64,000 nt of DNA from Ascarosepion bandense. Its lineage: Eukaryota; Mollusca; Cephalopoda; Sepiida; Sepiidae. This document shows positions 57,318 to 64,000 of the stretch, piece after piece (the stretch's first letter is position 1; the number at the start of each line of letters is the position of its first letter). Made by a program: the position numbers and the translations under genes. The notes under the pieces are model-generated. The model saw nothing but the letters and a program-made list of their open reading frames with translations. It was not told the origin of the DNA and searched no databases. The DNA lies in NCBI GenBank assembly GCA_037127315.1, contig JBBBDQ010001279.1, positions 1,151,501 to 1,215,500 of the forward strand. Direction: 5' to 3'.

Positions 57318-57424
57318 ATATTCAACAAATCAATTCTTTGTATGACGATAAACTATATCTGTTAGCAAGGCCTCTGATTGAAAAATTGGAGGTTCTGATT
57401 AGCATGAAACCACCTTTTAATTGA
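57318..57424 (+). CDS. Candidate last coding exon of divergent gene
   Basis: After a good acceptor (TCTTTATTTCAG at 57306-57317) the frame reads IQQINSLYDDKLYLLARPL, then IEKLEVLISMKPPFN and a stop. Joined to 54563-54596 this makes a 46-residue protein. The LxxPLIxxLxxLxxxKPxxP-like spacing recalls the first helix of Dpy-30/RII-alpha dimerisation domains, but the second helix is missing, so this is only a hint. An AATAAA lies at 57678-57683, about 250 bases past the stop. An internal GTTCTG could be an alternative donor if the gene continues. Confidence 0.42.
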
Positions 57425-57719
57425 TTTTGTTCCCAGATCTAATCTGAATAAGGGTAGTAGCATCTGTTAGGGTCCCAGCTATAGGCAAATAGTGAATATC
57501 CCCAAAAAAACAAAGAATGTCAAACCTACTATAGAATAATGGCATCAAAAACTAAAAACAAGGAAAGATGAAGTAATAATATCCAGATTTCATATTGGAC
57601 ACTCCATTATTACGCATTCTTATATTCTAAAACAAGAACCATCTCAAATCTGTATGACATGCCAAAAACTATATGCAATAAAATGTATACTAGCAAACTG
57701 TAGTGAGTTCAGCTAACTT

Positions 57720-57999
57720 CATTTAAAATACTACCATACAATCAACTCTTCTCATGACATCAATCCATATAGTATCCTATAATTTCTTAAATAAATCAAA
57801 CTGTATTCCCAAATATAACATCAACAAAACAATTACTTTTATTATATAAAATTGCATATGTAGCTGAAGCCATAAAATTGCATACAAAATATTTAGATTC
57901 AGGCATTAAATCACCCATTGAGGTTGATATGCCACTAAACAAAATCAACCAACAATACATATTTAAAGTAAAATGACCAGCAATTCATTTTATCTTTAA
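57720..57999 (+). repeat. Degenerate left flank of the 137-bp satellite
   Basis: Contains a diverged unit (CTGAAGCCATAAAATTGCAT.. from 57863) and an older longer unit with AATTTCTTAAATAAATCAAA that recurs at 59220 and 59405. Confidence 0.8.
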
Positions 58000-59095
58000 C
58001 TGAAGCCATAAAATTGTTGTTCAAAATATTTAGATTTCGGCATTAAATAACCCATAGAGGTTGATATGCCACTAAACAAAATCAACCAACAATACATATT
58101 TAAAGTAAAATGACCAGCAATTCATTTTATCTTTAACTGAAGCCATAAAATTGTTGTTCAAAATATTTAGATTTCGGCATTAAATAACCCATAGAGGTTG
58201 ATATGCCACTAAACAAAATCAACCAACAATACATATTTAAAGTAAAATGACCAGCAATTCATTTTATCTTTAACTGAAGCCATAAAATTGTTGTTCAAAA
58301 TATTTAGATTTCGGCATTAAATAACCCATAGAGGTTGATATGCCACTAAACAAAATCAACCAACAATACATATTTAAAGTAAAATGACCAGCAATTCATT
58401 TTATCTTTAACTGAAGCCATAAAATTGTTGTTCAAAATATTTAGATTTCGGCATTAAATAACCCATAGAGGTTGATATGCCACTAAACAAAATCAACCAA
58501 CAATACATATTTAAAGTAAAATGACCAGCAATTCATTTTATCTTTAACTGAAGCCATAAAATTGTTGTTCAAAATATTTAGATTTCGGCATTAAATAACC
58601 CATAGAGGTTGATATGCCACTAAACAAAATCAACCAACAATACATATTTAAAGTAAAATGACCAGCAATTCATTTTATCTTTAACTGAAGCCATAAAATT
58701 GTTGTTCAAAATATTTAGATTTCGGCATTAAATAACCCATAGAGGTTGATATGCCACTAAACAAAATCAACCAACAATACATATTTAAAGTAAAATGACC
58801 AGCAATTCATTTTATCTTTAACTGAAGCCATAAAATTGTTGTTCAAAATATTTAGATTTCGGCATTAAATAACCCATAGAGGTTGATATGCCACTAAACA
58901 AAATCAACCAACAATACATATTTAAAGTAAAATGACCAGCAATTCATTTTATCTTTAACTGAAGCCATAAAATTGTTGTTCAAAATATTTAGATTTCGGC
59001 ATTAAATAACCCATAGAGGTTGATATGCCACTAAACAAAATCAACCAACAATACATATTTAAAGTAAAATGACCAGCAATTCATTTTATCTTTAA
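58000..59095 (+). repeat. 137-bp satellite, 8 near-identical units
   Basis: Units begin CTGAAGCCATAAAATTGTTG at 58000, 58137, 58274, 58411, 58548, 58685, 58822 and 58959. No differences were seen by eye between these units. Each contains TTTCGGCATTAAATAACCCA and GATATGCCACTAAACAAAAT. Confidence 0.95.
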
Positions 59096-59490
59096 CTGAA
59101 GCCATAAAATTTTTGTTCAAAATATTTAGATTTCGGCATTAAGTAACCCATAGAGGTTGATGTGCCGCGAAACAAAATCAACTAACTCAGCATCCAGCAT
59201 TAACCCATATCTTCCAATTTCTTAAATAAATCAAACTGTATTCCAAAATATTGCTTCAACAAAACAATTACTTTTATTACATAAAATTGCATACAAAATA
59301 TTTAGATTCATGCATTAAATAACCCATAAAGGTGTTGATATGCCACTAAACAAAATCAACCAACATGGAAGAACTTTTTCATGACATTAATCCATATAAT
59401 ATCCTCCAATTTCTTAACTAAATCAAACTGTATTCCAAAATATAACTTCGACAAAACTACAACATAAAATACACATATATCTCGGCTTCT
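59096..59490 (+). repeat. Degenerate right flank of the 137-bp satellite
   Basis: A ninth unit from 59096 has several changes (AAATTTTTGTTC, GTGCCGCGAAAC), then diverged longer units follow (AATTTCTTAAATAAATCAAA, GTGTTGATATGCCACTAAAC). Confidence 0.85.
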
Positions 59491-59499
59491 TGTAATTAT

Positions 59500-60430
59500 G
59501 TTCACTTAATCATATGCACAAAAGTTGAGTATCATCTACCATGTATTCAATTGTGAAAGCAGAATAACTTGTATCATTATTTTTTTTATTACTTCAAAGC
59601 TTTCCCAAAAGCTCAATTTGCTTGAATGCCTAATTCCAACTTAGGCTAAAATTCCTCTCCTGGAAGGGAAGTACCTCCCATAAGAGAGTCACTGTTATGA
59701 ATGATAGCATTGTATCTCTATGATTATAAACATGTTTTGTTTTTGTTTTTTTTAACTAATGTTCTCTATACAAGGCCCAAGGGCCACTACAGGTAGATTT
59801 ACTCAAGGCTGTTGTTGTGTAAGCTATGAGAGTGAGACAGAGTTTATGCAGATATGTGTAAATTTAACAGTTAACCATAGACTTGAAGAGATTAAGAATG
59901 TAGTAGTTGGGAAAACATCCTCCTAGGATTCTGTTCCCCAAAGCAACAGTTGGGAAGAAGTTGTTCAAGTGGAACTTATTTCTTGCTATAGAAATACAAA
60001 AGAAAATGTTAACGTTTAACCTCTAGACTTGAAGGGTTCAATATTGTAGTGATTGGGGAAACAACCTTGCCGGGAGTCCACAAAACAAGAATTCTTGGAA
60101 AGAAGCTATCCCAGGAGAACTTCCTCTTTATTAAAGAAATAGGAAGGAAATGAGCAGTTTGTCTCAATGCACACTGCGTGACAGGGTCTTTAACTGGGTG
60201 GGTTAGAGTTGGGAGAGCTAAGGAAAGTAGCTAATTTGAATATTTTCAATGGAAGTGTGGTGAAGTAGTGAGAGGCTTGCAACATTTTATCTATGGGGTA
60301 AAGGGTTATATAATGAAAAACAACCTATCACCAATGTCAAGGCTTTTGGCCTCTCTGGAAAGTGGTGATTAGGTAGCTGCAGCCCAGATATGCCAGCAGT
60401 ATTCTATTTTCAGCCTTATATGATTCTAGG
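59500..60430. other. No recognised gene
   Basis: Contains two diverged direct copies of a TAACCATAGACTTGAAGAG / TTAACCTCTAGACTTGAAGG unit (59870-59990 and 60010-60125) with GGGAAAACATCCTCC / GGGGAAACAACCTTG in each. Class unknown. Confidence 0.5.
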
Positions 60431-60433
60431 ACG

Positions 60434-60745
60434 TGTTGTGGTGCAGTGGATATTGGTTCAGAATGAGAAATCGGGGAGCCAAGTTCAAATTCCAGTTGAA
60501 TTCCTTGCATTCACTTACGCGCAAATACCCTTGGGAAAGGTATTAATCCGTCTCTTCCTTCCAGTTTTGGGTTAAATAACAGGACAGATTGGGTTCTATA
60601 GCCTTGTCTGGCAACCAGTCTACTGCAGAAAGTAATGGGAGCCTACTGCGGGATAATTTTCTGCTCAGTCAGTCATATCTCTTTAAAGACATGATTGCTC
60701 AAGCATGTATTACATATTGCACTTAAATAACTGACTGGCACTTAT
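60434..60745 (+). mobile_element. tRNA-derived SINE A, near full length
   Basis: TTGTGGTGCAGTGGATAT (box A), AAGTTCAAATTCC (box B), CACTTACGCGCAAATACCC, TAACAGGACAGATTGGGTTC and the 3' end GCACTTAAATAACTGACTGG. Well preserved. Confidence 0.92.
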
Positions 60746-60834
60746 GAAAGTAGAGCATAAGGAGAAGTCAAGTGCTTACTGGAAAGGTACAGGGAAAACA
60801 ATCTTTTTTTCAAGCATCTTAGCAATGGGTTGTG

Positions 60835-60839
<5 letters not shown>

Positions 60840-60870
<31 letters not shown>
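60840..60870. repeat. (TA)n microsatellite
   Basis: TA run that forms the 3' tail of the mini-element at 60871 on the minus strand. Confidence 0.95.
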
Positions 60871-60873
<3 letters not shown>

Positions 60874-60998
60874 ATCTGCAGACAAATCTGTTTCGCTGTA
60901 TCACAGCTCGTCAGTACGGTTAGACTCTGATTGCTTTTTAACCCAGGATTGAAACCCGACTGAATTGGCGTCAGTCGGCGATTCTACCCCTGGGCTAA
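60871..60998 (-). mobile_element. tRNA-like head plus hammerhead mini-element, copy 2
   Basis: Same layout as 34087-34218: tRNA-like head (60996-60938), linker, hammerhead (60918-60877), short tail into (TA)n. By eye most positions agree between the copies. In the anticodon-like arm ACTGA/TCAGT is perfect here, against ACTGA/TCGGT in copy 1 (still paired through a U-G). Confidence 0.82.
60877..60918 (-). ncRNA. Hammerhead ribozyme motif, type I, copy 2
   Basis: CTGACGA at 60914-60908 (variable position 7 is C), stem II GCTGT/ACAGC with a GAT loop at 60907-60895, GAAA at 60894-60891, stem III ACAGATTTGT with one G-U, cleavage-site C at 60881 in a GTC triplet. Stem I CGTA/TGCA has one mismatch. 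The core is complete. Confidence 0.85.
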
Positions 60999-61254
60999 TT
61001 AATTCCACTTGAGGTTTGAGATGATCTTAAGTCCCAATAGACATTCAAGGCAAAAGAGCCTTCTTTCTTGTTCCAATGCACCACAACGCACATCCAAAAG
61101 AGTTGATAAGTCATGAAAAATCAAATCAATGGTAAAATATAATGAAAGATTTTCTTAACAATATCAGTATGGAAACCATTTTATCCTTTCTGAGAAAAAA
61201 CTTTAATGCAAAATAAAAATAAGTCCTAGAAAAAGAATACAAAAATTTGATTGC

Positions 61255-61400
61255 ACTTTTATCCCCAAGGACACATCACCCAGAGGATATAGGTGTTGGT
61301 TAGTTCCATTGACTTGACTCCAAAGAGTTCAATACTTGGCTATGGTAGTGGTGAACAAATAACTTAGAGAGTCAAGTTAAAGGGAGATAATTATGTAGCA
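61255..61400 (+). mobile_element. tRNA-derived SINE B, 5' part
   Basis: AAGGACACATCACCCAGAGG (box A-like), AAAGAGTTCAATACTTGGCT (box B) and GTGGTGAACAAATAACTTAG to AAAGGGAGATAATTATGTAG. Confidence 0.75.
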
Positions 61401-61577
61401 TCCAGAATTGGTGTTTATGTCAGCGAACATCTCTCTCTCTCTCTAGCTATGGTGATTTCTCTTGAATCTCCAGTTCATTCCTATTCGTATATGTGTCTCT
61501 GTCTCTCTCTACTAGTCTCGGTTAGCTATCTTTTTTTCTCTACCACTCCATTTTATCTCCTGACTGTTCTGTTAGGA

Positions 61578-61888
61578 TGTGCATTGTGGTGCAGTGGATA
61601 TCAGCTTGGAATGAGAAATCGGGGAGCTGAGTTCAAATTCCAGTTGAATTCCTTGCATTCACTTATGCGCAAATACCCTTGGGGAAAGGTATTAATCCGT
61701 CTCTTCCTTCCAGTTATGGGTTAAATAATAGGACAGATTGGGTTCTATAGCCTTGGCTGGCAACCAGTCTACCACAGAAAGCAATGGCAACCTACTGCGG
61801 GATAATCTTCTGCCCTGTCAGTCATGTCCCTTTCGAGACATGATCGCCCAAGTGTGTTTCTCGTATGGCACTTAACTGACTGACTGTT
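61578..61888 (+). mobile_element. tRNA-derived SINE A, near full length
   Basis: TTGTGGTGCAGTGGATATCA, GAGTTCAAATTCC, the complete body and GGCACTTAACTGACTGACTG at the end. The least diverged copy in the window. Confidence 0.93.
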
Positions 61889-61984
61889 CTGTATTTGGCA
61901 GCATCTCTAAAAATATAGATAAGGCCATTTCTTCTCATCTGTTTAACCATATATTTGTGTTTTGAGATTTCAGTGCCTGCCATG

Positions 61985-64000
61985 CCAAGTGACTGGAAAA
62001 CTCTGTCACAGATCTTGCTGGTGTCTATACCATGAACTTTTCAATCACTCATGCAAGTAGTTATTTCACCATGTGTTTTTCTAATAACACTAATGGAACT
62101 GACTCACTGTTAGGTCTATGTTTCACTTCTATCTCTGACTCTTGCCATGTTATGCAGCTTTGCCCTCTTGGAAACTCTGATCATGCTGTGGTTTCCATTA
62201 ATATCTCCTTTCACATACCCTCCTCCCAGGAACCCCAGAGCAGCAAAATATTTTACTGCTATCAAAGAGCAGACTGGGAGTTGTTCTGTGATTTTTCTGT
62301 GTGACATTCCTTCAAAGTTTTTAGTCTTACTGTTCAAGACTGTGTGTCTGAGGTCTCCTCTTGGGTTAAAGCTGGCATTGATGCTTTCATCCTAGCTAGG
62401 AAGTTGCGACTGAAACCCTATTCATCCCCCTGATTTTCCCTTGCTTGCTCAACTGCTATTGCCCACAGGAATCACTTTTTCCGGCTTTATCGGAGCCATG
62501 CGTCTGACCATAATAGGCACTTTTTTGCCTTTGGTCATAATCAGTGCAAGCGGATCCTAAATGATGCTAAGCTGTTGTTTACTGAAAGAATAAAACAGCG
62601 TATAGCATCCCGCAAGTTCAGCTCTAAAGACTACTGGCGACTTTGTAAAAATTATTTAAATAACAGCAAGCCCTCAATCTCCACTTTAATCAATGAATTT
62701 GAGGTCCTCACATCTTCAGTAGCCAAGGCTGAATGATTTGCTCGCAGATTCTCCACCAACTCAACATTTGATTTAGTTGGGATATCTGCACCCAACTTCA
62801 CACCTAGAACTGAGGGTCAACTGAGTGACATTCATATTACTCCCTTGCTGGTCTCTAACATACTTTCAAAACTTGACCCCCCCATAAGGTGAGCGGAGGT
62901 GACAGAATTCTAATCATTGTCCTGAAGAAATGTGCCCCTGAACTCTCCTCCGTCCTCTCCAAACTTTACAACTACTGCCTCTCTACTTCTTGCTTCCCTG
63001 CCTTTTGGAAATCCTCTATGCTTCTTGTATCTAAAAATACTGGAAAACCCTCAGACCCTTCTAATTATTGCCCTATCAGCCTCTTACCGAATTTTGGCAA
63101 AGTGCTCAAGGCTATTATCAATGCTGAACTGGTTCAAGATCTCACAGCCCACTACCTCTTCTCCAATAAATAGTAGGTTTTCCGCTTCACTAGATCTGCT
63201 GATATGTTAATGACCATCACAGTATATATATATATATATATATACCAGGCTCTCACTAAGAATGGTGAGGCTTGAGCTGTTGCACTAGATATCGCCAAAG
63301 CATTTGATAGTCTGACATGCTGACCTTCTACACAAGCTACAGGTTTATGGTATAACTGGATGTTTGTTTGATCTAATCCAGTTATTCCTTTCAAATTGTG
63401 TAATGAAGGTAATATTGAATAGGCATGCTTCCAGATATCATCATATGAATGCAAGTGTCCTCTAGGTTCTGTGCTTTTTCTGGCCTTCATCAACGATCTC
63501 TGATGTAATCAGATCCCAAGTAGGCATCTATGCTGTCGACACAACCATTTACTCTCGTCTTGGTAAGAAATTTGGCAAGGCTGACAAAGCAAGCTTTGAT
63601 ACTGATCTTGAAAAGGACCTCCAATTTGTGGTGGACTGGGGTAAAAATGTCTCGTAAATTTTAATGCTTCCAAAACAAAGCTGCTGTTCTTTAACCACCA
63701 TAGACAACAGCTCCTATCCCCCGGCCCATCAAAAGGGATTAGACTAGTCTCCCTGAAAGCAAAACACTGTGCCTCTTTAGCTTAACTCTATCAGCCGACC
63801 TCAAGTGGAATGACTACGTTGAATCCATAGCTAAATCTGCTGCTAGTTTAGGGCTGGGAAGTTTTTTCTCATCTGAATCCATTTTGCACATATATAAATT
63901 TACCATCCACCTGTGCATTGAATACTGCTGTCACATCTGGTCGGGTGCCCCTGCTATTCATCTTGGGTTTTTGACAAAATCTAAAGGAGAATTTGCAATG
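61985..64000 (+). pseudogene. Jockey-like LINE ORF2 relic, endonuclease end to RT, runs off window
   Basis: Same family as 10428-11545 but longer and dead. In order: endonuclease C-terminal text with LGNSDHAVVSINIS (the SDH motif of EEP nucleases) near 62170; a linker; RT with KNTGKPSDPSNYCPISLLPN near 63030-63090; a block like DIAKAFDSLTC near 63290; and the catalytic box at 63529-63540, which here reads YAVD instead of YADD, so one catalytic aspartate is lost. A (TA)n is inserted at 63223-63244. The relic of the part after the box continues to the last base. Stops and frameshifts are frequent. Confidence 0.82.
63223..63245. repeat. (TA)n within the LINE relic
   Basis: TA dinucleotides over about 22 bases interrupt the RT region. 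Confidence 0.92.

Noticed and set aside
58000..59095. CRISPR-like array
   Set aside because: Units are contiguous and identical without unique spacers, and the genome is animal.

Overview
The window looks like nuclear DNA of a coleoid cephalopod, most likely an octopus. It is AT-rich, dense in (TA)n microsatellites and packed with decayed retroelements: tRNA-derived SINEs, jockey-like and RTE-like LINE 3' ends, Penelope-like fragments and mariner remnants. The species call is inference from this repeat style; no species marker was checked.

One host gene spans most of the window on the minus strand. A signal-peptide exon (53260-53335) and a cadherin-domain exon (73-415) both have good splice sites and join in the same phase. 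The second exon resembles the N-terminal cadherin domain of calsyntenin, a neuronal type I membrane protein. The roughly 52.8 kb between them is therefore read as calsyntenin intron 1, and the downstream exons lie before base 1. Upstream of exon 1 is a CpG-richer, SINE-free, promoter-like region. About 1.2 kb away on the plus strand is a candidate divergent gene of two short phase-matched exons (54563-54596 and 57318-57424), whose product I do not recognise.

Layout. 0.4-35 kb: intron filled with SINE, LINE, Penelope and mariner debris, including a jockey-like reverse-transcriptase fragment with an intact YADD box (10428-11545). 35.4-42.3 kb: large inverted-repeat (foldback) units and a nearly exact 1,013 bp tandem duplication (35881-37902). 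42-49 kb: mixed repeats, one orphan GC-rich ORF and a foldback MITE. 49-57 kb: almost free of recognisable transposons, around the promoter. 57.8-59.5 kb: a homogeneous 137 bp satellite. 60.4-64 kb: SINEs followed by a decayed LINE that runs off the window.

The most interesting signals are in the mobile DNA. Two copies of a minus-strand mini-element of about 130 bp (34087-34218 and 60871-60998) pair a foldable tRNA-like head with a complete hammerhead ribozyme motif, and end in (TA)n. Related CTGANGA-stem-GAAA hairpins recur in many other repeats. A 5S rRNA-like segment sits directly upstream of a tRNA-derived SINE head at four loci, suggesting a chimeric 5S/tRNA SINE.
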